This document shows positions 1 through 10,400 of a DNA stretch of 64,000 nucleotides, piece by piece. Under the pieces are notes generated by a model. It had not been told where the DNA came from and made no database searches. It saw nothing but the letters and a program-made list of their open reading frames with translations. The translations under genes were made by a program, and so were the position numbers. The stretch's first letter is position 1. Each line of letters opens with the position of its first letter. Source of the stretch: Gemmatimonadota bacterium. Lineage in GTDB: Bacteria > Gemmatimonadota > Gemmatimonadetes > Gemmatimonadales > Gemmatimonadaceae. The stretch covers positions 274,753 to 338,752 of the forward strand of contig JAPLKU010000003.1 of NCBI GenBank assembly GCA_026387935.1. The letters run 5' to 3'.

Positions 1-285
1 CCCGGTGCGTCAGACGGGTGCACGGGACGACGTCACCCGCGCCTACGCACCTTGTACGGCCCGTGTACGGCAAGCTCCTTCTTACTCCGTTGCGGTACTG
101 CGGATGAAGCTCCTTAGGTTGTCGACTGTCGTCGTTCGACGCGGTTGACCCTGTGGTCGCCACGTTCAGCGCGTCCCAACGCATGCCCGGTGCAGCGTTT
201 CCGGACAGCATCAAGCTGAGCGACGCACATAAGCCGAATCATCCGCCTCGTACACCGTAGTCCTGCAACGGGGGAGGCGGGAAAA
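1..285. other. Non-coding stretch at window edge, no gene recognised
   Basis: No reading frame here has convincing coding character and no tRNA, tmRNA, RNase P or SRP signature is visible. It contains short direct repeats only (for example AAGCTCCTT occurs twice, near 71 and 106). It may belong to the upstream or downstream region of a gene lying outside the window. Confidence 0.4.
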
Positions 286-320
286 CAAAACGGGGAGCGC
301 CCAACACGCTCCCCGTTTTG
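286..320 (-). terminator. Rho-independent terminator of the RND efflux operon
   Basis: Perfect 14-bp inverted repeat CAAAACGGGGAGCG (286-299) / CGCTCCCCGTTTTG (307-320) with a 7-nt loop. Read on the minus strand it lies 22 bp after the acrB-type stop codon and ends in a T-rich run (TTTTGTTTT). Confidence 0.85.
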
Positions 321-342
321 CCTTTCCGGTACTTCCGTTCGG

Positions 343-3300
343 CTAGTGCGCCGACGTGCTCACCGATGCGCGCGCGCCCTTGGGGATGATGTACTCTTCC
401 GTCTTCGGACGTTCGGGAATCTTGAACCAGCCACTCATCGTGCCGCGCCAGCCGTCGAGAATCTCATAGACGGTTGGAATCACCACGAGCGTCAGCACCG
501 TTGACGTGATCACGCCGCCGATGATGGCAATGCCGAGCGGTGCGCGGAAGTCGGCGCCTTCGCCGCGGCCGAGCGCCACCGGAATCATGCCGGCAATCAG
601 TGCGATGGTCGTCATCATGATTGGACGCAGACGCACGCGGCCGGCTTCGATGAGCGCTTCGCGCAGATCCTTTCCACTCTCCACACCCCACTTGGCGAAG
701 TCGATGAGCAGAATGGCGTTCTTCGCCACGATGCCCATCAGCATCAGCACGCCAATCATCGACATGATGTTGAACGTGTTGCCGGTCATCCAGAGCGCGA
801 GCACCACGCCAATGAGAGAAAGCGGCAACGATGCCATGATCGCCACCGGCTCGAGGAACGAGCCGAACTGCACGACGAGCACGAGGTACATGAGGAGCAC
901 CGCGATGCCCATCGCCGCCAGCATCTTGCTGAACACCTTCTGCTGGTCGCGCACTTCACCGCCCGACGAGAAGCCGTATCCCGACGGCAGCGCCATGCCG
1001 GCAATGCCGGCCTGGATGCCGGCGTTCACATCAGCGAGCGACTTGCCCTGCGTGTTCGCCTCGATGACGATCACGTTCTCGCGGTTCAGGTGACTGATCA
1101 CCGCAGGTCCGAGCGACGGGCGGATGGACGCGATCTGTCCGAGCGGCATCACGCGCTGCGGACCTCCAGTCTGTCCTCCAACCATGATGGGGAGCTGCTC
1201 GATGTCGGCCGCGCGACGGCGTGATTCAGGCGAGAGCCGGAGACGAACCTTTCGATTCTCGCCCGACGGGTCAACCCAGTCGCCAGCATCCACGCCGGCA
1301 AATGCCGGACGCATCGCCTGCGCCACCTGACCAATCGTGATGCCGAGCGATCCGGCGAGTTCACGGTTGAGCTGGATTTCGAGTTCAGGCTTCTTGCCCT
1401 TGGTGGAAAGTCCGGCATCTACTGCACCCGGAACTGTCTTCACAATCGCCAGCACTGAATCGGCGATTTTGCCGAGGACGAGGGCATCCTTGCCGCGGAG
1501 CTCAAGCTGAATCTGCTTGCGCGCGCCGCCGAATCCGCTAGTGAACACCGACACCTGCGCGCCGCCAACCTGCGGCATTTCACGCCGGAGGATTTCACCG
1601 AGCTGGTACTGACTGACACTGCGCTGCGCCTTGGGTTTCATGCGCACGTAGAGGCTGCCCAGGTCGGATGCCGCCAGACTGGCACCCGGAATCGCAATGC
1701 TGCTCGCGCCGATGGTCGAGAAGGTGTACGCGACGAGGTCGGGGTGCGCTCGCGCAATCCGCGCCGCTTCCTCCGTCTTCATCTTCGTGTACTCGAGGTT
1801 CGAACCCGGTGGCGTCTGCACTTCGACGAACACTTCGCTGCGGTCCGAGTTCGGCACGAACCCACCGCCCACGTACGTCGCCGCGATGTAGAGCGCGATC
1901 ACGAACGACGCGGTCGCCATCGCCACCATCGACCAGCGGTGGTCAAGCGCCCACGCCACCACCTTCGTGTAGCGATCGGCCTGGCGGTTGAACCAGTTGT
2001 TGAACCGGTCGAGCGCCCTGGTGATGAACGACTTCTCGTGTTCCGCCTGGTGCGGATCTGCCCAGTACGCCGACAACATTGGGTCGAGCGAGAAGCTCAC
2101 AAAGAGCGACACCATCACGGCGCAGGCGATCGTGAGCGCGAAGGGCTTGAACCACTGGCCAGGCACGTCACCCATGAACCCGATCGGCACGAATACCGCG
2201 ACAATCGAAAACGTCGTCGCGGCCACGGCGAGACCGATTTCGTCGGTGCCCTCGTGCGAAGCGCGGAAATGGTTTTTCCCCATTTCCACGTGCCGCACGA
2301 TATTCTCGCGCACTACGATCGCGTCGTCAATCAGGATGCCGATCGCGAGCGACAGTCCGAGCAGCGACATCGTATTCAGCGTGAACCCGAAGGCCCACAC
2401 GGCAATGAACGCCGAAATCACAGACACCGGCAGCGCCAGGCCCGTGATCACCGTTGAGCGCCACGAGTTCAGGAACACAAACACCACCAGCACCGTGAGT
2501 GCGGCACCTTCCACCAGCGCCTCCTCCACGTTCAACACCGACGCTTCCACGCGGTCGCCCGCGTTCTGCACGATGTCGAGCTTCGTGCCGGCCGGCAGCG
2601 TCGCGCGAATGAGCTCGACGCGCTTGAGCACTTCGCGTGACACCTCCGACGTGCTGTAGCCCTTCGACTTCTTGATCAGGATGCCGATCGCGTCGCGGCC
2701 ACTGAAGATCGCGGCGGTGGTCGGCTCCGCCGTGCCATCGCGCGCGACGGCCACTTCACCAAGCCGAATCGTGCGGCCATTACGCTCGGCCACCACGAGC
2801 TTGAGAAAGTCTTCCGGCGTTTCGAGCTTGCCGCGGAGACGAATCGACCGTTCGTCGAGCGCACCTGAGAGTTTGCCCACCGGCACTGCGAGGTTCTGTG
2901 TTTGGAGCGCCTGCATCAACTGACTCACGCTGATGCCCGCGGCGCGCATGGCGTCAGGCTTGATCTCCACGGTCAGCTCGCGCTTCACGCCGCCGACCAC
3001 ATTCGCATCGGCGACTCCGGGAATGGAGCGCAACTCCTTCGTCATGCCCGGATCGGCCAGCCGCGTCAGGCTCGGCGCATCGAGCGAACTCGAATTGAGC
3101 GAGATCTGCACGATCGGCTGGTCCTGCGGATCGAAGCGCGAGAGAATCGGCTCCTTGATTTCCGCGGGGAGCTGATCGCGAATCGCCGAGATCTTGTCGC
3201 GAATGTCCTGCGAGGCCTGCTGGATGTCCTTCTCGAACACGAAGGCCACCGTGAGATTCGCGAAACCATCCTGTGCGGTGCCCTGCATGCGGTCGAGTCC

Positions 3301-3525
3301 GGAAATGCCGGAGACCGCTTCTTCAATGCGGTCGAGCACTTCACGTTCGACGACGTCAGGCGATGCGCCAGGATACGGGATCGCGACATTCACGATCGGC
3401 TGCACGACGTCGGGGAATTCGTCGGTCTGCAACTGCGCGAGCGCGAACAGGCCGAACACTACGAGCGCCACCATCGAAACGACGGTGACGATCGGCTTCT
3501 TGATCGCAAAATCTGAAATAAACAT
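343..3525 (-). CDS. RND multidrug efflux transporter, inner-membrane permease (AcrB/HAE1 family)
   Basis: 1060 residues, the normal size for the hydrophobe/amphiphile efflux (HAE1) family. The protein starts with the characteristic cytoplasmic helix and first transmembrane segment (FAIKKPIVTVVSMVALVVFG), followed by a periplasmic porter domain, a second membrane block, a repeated porter domain and a final membrane block. The proton-relay aspartate pair is present in the motif GILIDDAIVV, and the matching motif GIVAKNAILLIDF is in the second half. It would sit in the inner membrane and drive export of hydrophobic or cationic compounds using the proton gradient. It is the last gene of the tetR-tolC-acrA-acrB operon, 9 bp after the adaptor gene. 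Family assignment is firm; substrates cannot be read from sequence. Confidence 0.97.
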   Translation of the reverse strand: MFISDFAIKKPIVTVVSMVALVVFGLFALAQLQTDEFPDVVQPIVNVAIPYPGASPDVVEREVLDRIEEAVSGISGLDRMQGTAQDGFANLTVAFVFEKDIQQASQDIRDKISAIRDQLPAEIKEPILSRFDPQDQPIVQISLNSSSLDAPSLTRLADPGMTKELRSIPGVADANVVGGVKRELTVEIKPDAMRAAGISVSQLMQALQTQNLAVPVGKLSGALDERSIRLRGKLETPEDFLKLVVAERNGRTIRLGEVAVARDGTAEPTTAAIFSGRDAIGILIKKSKGYSTSEVSREVLKRVELIRATLPAGTKLDIVQNAGDRVEASVLNVEEALVEGAALTVLVVFVFLNSWRSTVITGLALPVSVISAFIAVWAFGFTLNTMSLLGLSLAIGILIDDAIVVRENIVRHVEMGKNHFRASHEGTDEIGLAVAATTFSIVAVFVPIGFMGDVPGQWFKPFALTIACAVMVSLFVSFSLDPMLSAYWADPHQAEHEKSFITRALDRFNNWFNRQADRYTKVVAWALDHRWSMVAMATASFVIALYIAATYVGGGFVPNSDRSEVFVEVQTPPGSNLEYTKMKTEEAARIARAHPDLVAYTFSTIGASSIAIPGASLAASDLGSLYVRMKPKAQRSVSQYQLGEILRREMPQVGGAQVSVFTSGFGGARKQIQLELRGKDALVLGKIADSVLAIVKTVPGAVDAGLSTKGKKPELEIQLNRELAGSLGITIGQVAQAMRPAFAGVDAGDWVDPSGENRKVRLRLSPESRRRAADIEQLPIMVGGQTGGPQRVMPLGQIASIRPSLGPAVISHLNRENVIVIEANTQGKSLADVNAGIQAGIAGMALPSGYGFSSGGEVRDQQKVFSKMLAAMGIAVLLMYLVLVVQFGSFLEPVAIMASLPLSLIGVVLALWMTGNTFNIMSMIGVLMLMGIVAKNAILLIDFAKWGVESGKDLREALIEAGRVRLRPIMMTTIALIAGMIPVALGRGEGADFRAPLGIAIIGGVITSTVLTLVVIPTVYEILDGWRGTMSGWFKIPERPKTEEYIIPKGARASVSTSAH

Positions 3526-3534
3526 GTCGGATCC

Positions 3535-4710
3535 TTACGGCTTGGCCGGCTTCGCTGGGGCCTTCGTGGCCGGCGAGGGGGCAGCAGTTGGTTGCGGCGC
3601 GGCCTTGTCCGTGCCGGCGGAGACGCGGAGCGGCGTGCCGGGCGTGATGCCCTGCGCGGCGCCGAGGAGCAGCGTGTCACCGGCCGCGACGCCGGAGGTG
3701 ATTTCAACGCGTTCCGTTGCTTCGTCGCGCGTGCCAAGCGTGACATCAATGCGCTCGACTTTCCCGCCGTGGAGCCGTGCGGCAATCGGTTTCAGTCCGC
3801 GAAGATCAATCGCCGTGGCCGGTACCACGAGACCGTCGTGCGAGATGCTCGACACGCGACCCGTTGCGTAGAGCCCCGCCACGAGGCCGCGCCCTGCATT
3901 TGGAATGCGCGCAAAGAGGCGAACCTGGCGCGTGCCCGGATCCGCACTCGGATAGATGTTGCTGATTGTGCCCGTAAAGGTGCGGCCTGGATAGCCTGTC
4001 ACCGAAAACGTGACCGGCGCTCCAACGCGCACCGATGCGAGCTGGTCGGCAGGAACAGCGCCTTCGAGGCGCATCGTGGACGGATCCACAATCGTGACGA
4101 GCGGTGCGCCCGGTGCCACCACGTCGCCCGGATTCACCTGACGCTCACTCACAATTCCGTCGTAGGGCGCCTTCACCACCGTGTTGTCCATATTCTTCTG
4201 CGCGCTGGCGAGCCGTGCCTTTGCATCGTCGAGCGCGGCCGTTGCGCCGAGTGCCGCGCGCCGCGCCTGCTCCGCCGCGCTCTGCGCAATCGCGCCGGCA
4301 GCGAGCAACTTCTCGGCACGTTCCGCTTCGCGCTTCGCGATGTCCGCACCCATCTCGGCCTGCGTCACGCCGCTCTTCGCGGAGAGGAATGCGTCACGAA
4401 TGCCCGAGTCGTCAATGCGCACGAGCGGAGTGCCCTTGCTCACCGGCGAGCCGGGATCGAGAAGCACGGCGACCACCGAGCCGGCGACTTCCGCGCGAAT
4501 CGAGGCCGTGCGGTCTGCCACAAGCGTACCCGAAATCGCGGGGCCACTCGTAATCATCGACTTGGTCGCGACCGTGATGTTTTCGGGACTGACGCTGACG
4601 ATGGGCGCCACGGCTGGCGTGGTGGCTTCCGCGCCCTTGCCGCCGCAGGCGGCAACAAGTGCAGTGGCCGTCAGAAGAATGACGTAGTTGGTTCGGTTGT
4701 TCGATGACAT
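3535..4710 (-). CDS. RND efflux periplasmic adaptor lipoprotein (AcrA/HlyD family)
   Basis: 391 residues from the ATG at 4710. This start gives a lipoprotein signal ending in the lipobox V-A-A-C; the longer in-frame reading upstream is translated low-complexity repeat and is not believed. The typical adaptor order is visible: a first half lipoyl strand (SIRAEVAGSVVAVLLDPGSPV), a helical hairpin (about residues 95-165), the second lipoyl half (VVKAPYDGIVSERQVNPGDVV) and a beta-barrel plus membrane-proximal domain. A proline/alanine-rich tail (about 30 residues) ends the protein. It bridges the inner-membrane pump and the TolC-like channel encoded beside it. Confidence 0.95.
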   Translation of the reverse strand: MSSNNRTNYVILLTATALVAACGGKGAEATTPAVAPIVSVSPENITVATKSMITSGPAISGTLVADRTASIRAEVAGSVVAVLLDPGSPVSKGTPLVRIDDSGIRDAFLSAKSGVTQAEMGADIAKREAERAEKLLAAGAIAQSAAEQARRAALGATAALDDAKARLASAQKNMDNTVVKAPYDGIVSERQVNPGDVVAPGAPLVTIVDPSTMRLEGAVPADQLASVRVGAPVTFSVTGYPGRTFTGTISNIYPSADPGTRQVRLFARIPNAGRGLVAGLYATGRVSSISHDGLVVPATAIDLRGLKPIAARLHGGKVERIDVTLGTRDEATERVEITSGVAAGDTLLLGAAQGITPGTPLRVSAGTDKAAPQPTAAPSPATKAPAKPAKP

Positions 4711-4830
4711 CGATGCTGTTCTCAGTTGGTTTGTTTTTGTAGTTGCTGTTGCAGTTGTCGTTGCAGTTCTACGGATACCGTTCACCGTACACCGTCTACG
4801 GTCTACGTTCGTTGTCGTTACCATCTACCG
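4711..4830. repeat. Degenerate heptamer repeat tract (GTAGACG-like) between tolC- and acrA-type genes
   Basis: On the minus strand the tract reads as degenerate 7-mers: GTAGACG, GTAGATG, GTAGACC, GTAGACG, GTGTACG, GTGAACG, followed by CAAC/GCAAC triplet-like repeats. It begins inside the last codons and stop (TAG at 4825-4827) of the TolC-type gene and fills the 114-bp gap before the adaptor gene. The composition differs from the flanking genes. Confidence 0.6.
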
Positions 4831-6324
4831 TCTACCTGCAGTCGGCGCAGCCAGTGGCAGATCCTTCAGCAGCGCCACTCTCAACCTCGCCACTTCAAGG
4901 TCCTTCGCCGCGAGCACACGGTTCAGCCGTGCCTGCTCGAACTGGGTCCGTGCCTGCAGCAGCTCAACCTGCGTGGAGATCCCTTCCTTCTGCCGCACTT
5001 CGGCGATGCTGTAGGCCTTGGCCGCCTGCTGGTCGGTGCCTACGCTCGCCGCGTACGCCGATTGCGCCTGCGAGAGCTGCGTCACCGCCGTGCGTGCATC
5101 GAGCGCCGCGTATTCTTTTGTCTGGGCGAGCGTTTCTTCCGCTTCCGTCAGGTTCGCTTCGGCCACCATCCGATCGCCGGAAATCCGGCCGCCGGTAAAC
5201 ACGGGGAAGGAGACCCCCGCCGTCACGGCCCAGTTGGGATAAAACAAGCCGAGCGAGTTGGGCAGAATCGTGCCGGTGCTCGGATACGCAAAGCGCTGAT
5301 ACAGCGACGTGATGTTCACCGTCGGCAGCCGCTCCCACTTGGCCGCACGGAGCGCCGCGCGCAGCGCATCCACATTCGCTTCGGCCTGGCGCACCGCGGA
5401 ACGGCGTGCGGCTGTCGTGTCCGGCGTGAGCGAGCGATTCGCGCCCGGAATTTCAATCGGGCGATCAATCGTCACGTTTTCCGGCTGCGCCGGCGCAACT
5501 CCTTCGTCGCGAATGCGCGTGGTGAGCGTCAACGGCTGCGAGAGCGGAATGCCGAGCAACTGACGCAGGCGGAGCAACGCGATATCGCGATTGCCCTTGG
5601 CCTGAATCACGGCGGGCCGCTGGTTGTCGCGTGCCACGCGAGCGCGGAGCAGATCAAACTCCGATGCCGAACCGACTTCGTTCGCGAGCGTCGTATGAAT
5701 GAGTGAGCGATCGGCCTGCGCGAGCGTGCTGTCCGCGATTTCTGCGAGCTGGCCCGCCGCGACAGCGTCGTAGTACGCCTGCGCAACGTCGAGCGCGACT
5801 TGAGCCTTCACCGCGTCGAGCCCGATATCCGCGGCCGCACGCGCCGCATCAGCGAGCGCGTTCGACGCTTCGAGCTTGCCCGCCGTGAAGATGTTCTGCG
5901 AGAAGTTCAGCGATACCGTCTCCGTCACCGGCGACGCGAAGATCTTGGAGATCGACCCAAAGCTGTTGGTCGAGCTGCCGGTGTCGCTCGCCGGCTTTGG
6001 TGAAGGCGCCTTGTTCGCGTCATCTCGCTTCTGGATTTCCGCGAACTGACTTTGGATTGCGCGCTGGTACCCGGCCGACGCCGTGAGCTGAGGCCAGTAC
6101 TGCGACTTGGCCTGCGTCTGCTGGCCGCGCGCGCGCAACGCGCCGGCTTCCGCTGCCCGCACGGTGTGCGAAACGCCGCCGGCAATGCGCAGCGCATCGG
6201 CGAGCGAGACGGCGATTGGCGCGCCACTCTGTGCGCTGCTTGTGGCGCCCTGCGCATTGGCTTGCACGGCGACAGCCGTGATCAGGATGAAAGCGCCGAT
6301 TCGGCGCGAGAACGGTGGAGACAT
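4825..6324 (-). CDS. TolC-family outer membrane efflux channel
   Basis: 499 residues from the ATG at 6324, which gives a clean signal peptide ending A-N-A-Q. A GTG at 6366 overlaps the tetR stop (GTGA) and is in frame; it would add 14 residues before the signal peptide, so the ATG is preferred, although translational coupling from the GTG cannot be excluded. The protein shows two outer-membrane efflux repeats: long helices rich in Ala, Gln, Arg and Leu (about residues 135-280 and 330-490), and motifs such as LNFSQNIFTAGK and GVSFPVFTGGRISGD at the start of beta strands. It supplies the outer-membrane duct of the tripartite pump. Confidence 0.94.
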   Translation of the reverse strand: MSPPFSRRIGAFILITAVAVQANAQGATSSAQSGAPIAVSLADALRIAGGVSHTVRAAEAGALRARGQQTQAKSQYWPQLTASAGYQRAIQSQFAEIQKRDDANKAPSPKPASDTGSSTNSFGSISKIFASPVTETVSLNFSQNIFTAGKLEASNALADAARAAADIGLDAVKAQVALDVAQAYYDAVAAGQLAEIADSTLAQADRSLIHTTLANEVGSASEFDLLRARVARDNQRPAVIQAKGNRDIALLRLRQLLGIPLSQPLTLTTRIRDEGVAPAQPENVTIDRPIEIPGANRSLTPDTTAARRSAVRQAEANVDALRAALRAAKWERLPTVNITSLYQRFAYPSTGTILPNSLGLFYPNWAVTAGVSFPVFTGGRISGDRMVAEANLTEAEETLAQTKEYAALDARTAVTQLSQAQSAYAASVGTDQQAAKAYSIAEVRQKEGISTQVELLQARTQFEQARLNRVLAAKDLEVARLRVALLKDLPLAAPTAGRR

Positions 6325-6362
6325 ATGAAGCGTTTCGGTGAGCGGTTCGGGGAAGCGGATCT

Positions 6363-6968
6363 TCACGAGACGAGGCGCTGTGGTGCGTGCGCGGCAGCGT
6401 TGTAGCCGAGTGACTGCAAACAGAGCCGTGCGTAGATCGCCGGCGCCGTGGCGGCCGGGATGAACAGGTGCGGCATGAACTCGCGCGACATCGCGTCGTG
6501 GTACAGCGCGCCGAGCAGCATGGCGCCAGCGGCGTGGGTCTCCGCGCCCTCGGCGATGAATCCTTCGTCGCGAACGCAGTCGAGATAACGGCGCAGCGAA
6601 CCCACTGTGGCATCAGCACCGCGCTGCGTGCAGCGCTGCATCTCCGGATTCTGTTCCGCGTCGCTCATGGCCTGGCGGATCATCGACCGCATGGAGACGA
6701 GAACTTTCCGCATCTGCAACGCCCAGGCCGCGAGCTCGGCTTGCGGATCAACGGGCACTTCGGGAAGCGTGCCAACGTGCACCGGAACTGAGTGCGCGCG
6801 CATCGCTTCGACAATCAGCGTTTCTTTGCTGCCGAAAATGCGAAAGAGTGTGACTTCGTTTACGCCGGCCGTTTCGGCAATCGCGCGGGTCGTCGTTCCA
6901 CGAAATCCATGTTCGGCGTAGAGCTTTGCCGCCGCGGCAAGAATTTGTTCACGGGTTGGTGGCGCCAT
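6363..6968 (-). CDS. TetR/AcrR-family transcriptional repressor of the efflux operon
   Basis: 201 residues from the ATG at 6968. This start lies 9 nt after an AAGGA ribosome site, whereas the longer frame would run through the operators. The N-terminal helix-turn-helix is typical: TREQILAAAAKLYAEHGFRG then TTRAIAETAGVNEVTLFRIFGSKE (residues about 5-50). The C-terminal ligand domain has the usual all-helical composition. It is the first gene of the operon and is transcribed from the promoter at 7009-7037, which contains two copies of a 16-bp dyad, so autorepression released by pump substrates is the simplest model (inference). Confidence 0.95.
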   Translation of the reverse strand: MAPPTREQILAAAAKLYAEHGFRGTTTRAIAETAGVNEVTLFRIFGSKETLIVEAMRAHSVPVHVGTLPEVPVDPQAELAAWALQMRKVLVSMRSMIRQAMSDAEQNPEMQRCTQRGADATVGSLRRYLDCVRDEGFIAEGAETHAAGAMLLGALYHDAMSREFMPHLFIPAATAPAIYARLCLQSLGYNAAAHAPQRLVS

Positions 6969-6992
6969 GGAGCCGTATCCTTGTGAAAAGAT

Positions 6993-7037
6993 GCAAACGG
7001 TCACTTGCATTCTAAGCAAGCAATCACTTGCATACAA
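6993..7037 (-). promoter_or_regulatory. Promoter and two TetR-type operators for tetR-tolC-acrA-acrB
   Basis: On the minus strand: -35 TTGTAT (7037-7032), exactly 17-bp spacer, -10 TAGAAT (7014-7009). Two 16-bp dyads of form GCAA(R)-N6-CTTGC are visible on the plus strand: GCAAGCAATCACTTGC (7016-7031), which fills the promoter spacer, and GCAAACGGTCACTTGC (6993-7008), which covers the expected transcription start. Their centres are 23 bp apart. Confidence 0.8.
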
Positions 7038-7059
7038 CGGCGCAGCACATTGTCAGGTT

Positions 7060-7320
7060 TCAGCTGACAGTATCAATATGGTAACTCGTTGTCATGTATT
7101 GACTTCGCTCATCAGCGCCGAGGTAAATGACGGTTTCGCTGCCAGGAGTGAAGCCCGGCTCTGGCTGCGTGATCATGAGCCTCACACCGCCCATCATTAG
7201 AAACGCCATCGTCGGCGGCGCAGGAATAGGGAGCTGCGGAAGCCCGACGGCATCGCGAAAGACATTCCCCGCGCGCGGCACGTCACTGACGGTCATGGCC
7301 ACCTGGGTGATGCCCAGCAC
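7060..7320 (-). pseudogene. Truncated VOC/glyoxalase-family gene fragment
   Basis: An 86-residue frame starting at a GTG (7320) reads like the first two thirds of a vicinal-oxygen-chelate protein: I-T-Q-V-A-M-T-V-S-D-V-P-R-A, then FRDAVGLPQL, GGVRLMITQPE and ETVIYLGADE. At this point family members normally continue with the second beta-alpha-beta unit carrying the later metal ligands. Here the frame runs into 15 unrelated residues and a stop beside the efflux promoter. The fragment is probably non-functional, although a short expressed protein cannot be excluded. Confidence 0.55.
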
Positions 7321-7462
7321 CTACGACGCATCTGCCATTTGTTCTCCGCCCATTGAGTTTCGCAACACACGACAGCGGGAGCCGGCAGGCTACGGGCGGA
7401 CGTATACGACCATTTAGCGAGCCGCCCGTTCGCCTTTCATAGGATGTAGCTTTGACCCCCAT

Positions 7463-10400
7463 ATGCCGGCTCTCCTCACGATCTGCTTCATCCTCTCGGG
7501 CGCCGCCGGACTCATGTATGAGTCCATCTGGAGCCGGTACCTGGGACTCTTCGTCGGTCACTCGGCGTACGCGCAGGTGATCGTCCTCGTCATCTATCTG
7601 GGCGGCATGTCTGCCGGCGCGGCCATCGCGTCACGGCGCTCGGACCGCATCAAGGAACCGCTCGTCGGCTATGCCGCCATTGAAGTCGCGGTCGGCCTGC
7701 TCGGGCTGTTCTTTCACAACATCTATCTGGCGACAACGAACTTCGCCTACACGTCGCTCTTCCCCGCGCTGCCGGGCGGCTTCGCCCTGGTCGCCATGAA
7801 GTGGACGCTCGCGGCCCTATTGATTCTGCCGCAGTCCATCCTGCTCGGCATGACCTTCCCCTTGATGACATCCGGCTACCTGCGCCGCGTGTCGCGCGAC
7901 GGTATGGAGCAGAGTGGGCGCGTGCTCGGGATGTTGTATTTCGCGAACTCCATCGGCGCCGCGGCTGGAGTGCTGATCGCCGGCTTCTATCTGATTGGGA
8001 TCGTCGGGCTTCCGGGGACGATTTTGACCGCGGCGATCATCAACATCGTCGTCGGCCTCACCGTGTTCGGCGCGGCGCGCATGTCGCCGGAGGAGATGGA
8101 TGCGTTTGGTGTGATGCGACCGCGTGGTGCACCAGGACTTGAACCACCCGTTGTTGCGTCCGCGTCCGCGACTCATGGTCTTGAGCTGCCTCTTCTCTGG
8201 CGGGTGTTGCTCGCGGTGGCAGCTGGCACGGCACTGTCGAGCTTCATGTATGAGATCGCGTGGGTTCGCATGCTCTCGCTCGTGCTTGGCAGCGCCACGC
8301 ATTCGTTCGAGCTCATGCTGTCGGCGTTCATCCTCGGGCTCGCGCTCGGCGCCTTCTGGGTTCGGAAGCGAGCCGACCAGTTCCGTGATCCTCTTCGCGC
8401 ACTGGCCGTCGCCCAGTGGGCGATGGGCGCGCTCGCCATCGTCACGCTCACGGCCTATCTGCAGAGTTTCAACTGGATGGCGTTTCTCCTCCAGGCCCTC
8501 GACCAGAACGCCGAGGCCTATCAGATCTTCACCTTGGCGAAGTACGGCATTGCAGTGGCGGTGATGGTGCCCGCGACCTTCTGCGCCGGCATAACGCTAC
8601 CACTCATCACGCGTATTCTGATCGGCGCAGGCGGCGGCGAAAAGTCCATCGGCGCCGTGTACAGCGTGAACACGCTCGGCTCAATTATCGGCGTGGCGCT
8701 CTCGGCGCTCGTGCTGATGCCGCTCATCGGCCTCAAGGCACTGCTCATCCTCGGCGGCGTCATCGACATGGCGCTCGGCGTCTGGCTGATGTTCCTCGCC
8801 GGTCGCACGCGCGCGGACACCAAGCGCTTCGCCGTCGCGCTCATCGGTGCTACCGTGTTGGTCGTCGCCGGCGGATACCTGAACACAAACTTCGACCGCG
8901 GCGTGCTCACGAGCGGCGTCTTCCGTTACGGGCAGGCGCCAAAAGCCGGTGAGCGCGACAAGGGTATCGTCTTCTATAAGGACGGTCGGACGGCCACGGT
9001 GAGCGTGCGCCACAGCGACGACGGCAGCTACTCGATTGCCACGAATGGAAAGCCCGATGCGTCGCTTTCCGCCGGGTGGTTCGAAGCCGATACGTCGACG
9101 AAGGCGACATCGCGACTCGATGGCGATGAATCCACGCAGGTGCTGTTGCCGCTCACGACGCTCGCGCACGTGCCAAAGGCCGAGCGCGCGGCGGTGATCG
9201 GCAATGGATCAGGCCTCTCGAGCCACTTCCTCCTCGGAAGTCCGACGCTCAAGGAGCTCACGACGATTGATATCGAGCCGGAGATGATCAACGGCTCGCA
9301 CACGTTCTACCCGGTAAACAAGCGCGTCTTTGACGATCCGCGTTCGCACTATGTGCACGATGATGCGAAGAGCTATTTCGCCGCAGCGAACAAGAAGTTC
9401 GATCTGATTCTTTCGGAGCCGTCGAATCCCTGGGTGAGCGGCGTCAGTGGATTGTTCACGGACGAGTTCTACAAGCGCATTCGGACATACCTGACGCCGA
9501 ACGGCGTCTTCGGACAGTGGCTGCACCTGTACGAAATTGACGACGGCCTCGTACTCTCGGTAATCCAGGCGGTGCACAAGAACTTTCCGTCGTACGAGAT
9601 CTATCTCACGGCCGACGTGGACATTCTCATCGTCGCGTCGAACATGCCGGTGCTGCCGAAGCCCGACTGGTCAGTGTACAGCCTGCCGAATATCCAGATC
9701 GACCTGAAGCGTTTCCATCTGATCACGCCCGAGGCGGCGACGGGCACGCTCCTCGTCAATCGCGAAGCACTCGCAGCCGTCATCGGCGATGCGGCGGGTG
9801 CGAACTCGGACTTCTATCCGAAGCTCGATCTCACGACGGAGCAGGCGCGATTCGAAAAACGGTTTGCGAAGGGATTTGCCGGATTGGGCGAAGATCGGTT
9901 TGATCTTGGCGCATTGCTCGCGAGCGTGAAGATTAATCCGACCGACGAGCCCCTCGCGCCACTGGACATCGAGCGTGTGCGTTTCCGCGCGGTGTCAGCC
10001 GCGCTGCGCGCCGGTCGCGGACCGGCGGTGGATGGTGCCGACCGCACGCGCTTTCGGCTGGCTGCCTCGAAATACCAGACCCTGAAGGATCGGATGGCCG
10101 CCGGGCACCCGCCGGTGGACTGGACCGAGTTCATTTTGCTGTTCCACGAAGTGGAAAAAGATCTGATGGGCGGCACGATGGGCTGGTCGTACGATCCGTT
10201 CTATGACTCCGTACTCCAGTTTTGTAAAGCGCAGAACGCGCCGGCCGATGCGGTTGCAACGGTGAAATTCATGCGCGCGGTGTCGGGCTACAACTGGATC
10301 GAAGCTACCGCGCAGATTGATGCGCTGCTCTTCTCGCTCGAGAACGGACTCAAGTGGATTGATCAGGACACGTTCCGCGACGGCGCGGTGGTCGCGCTGC

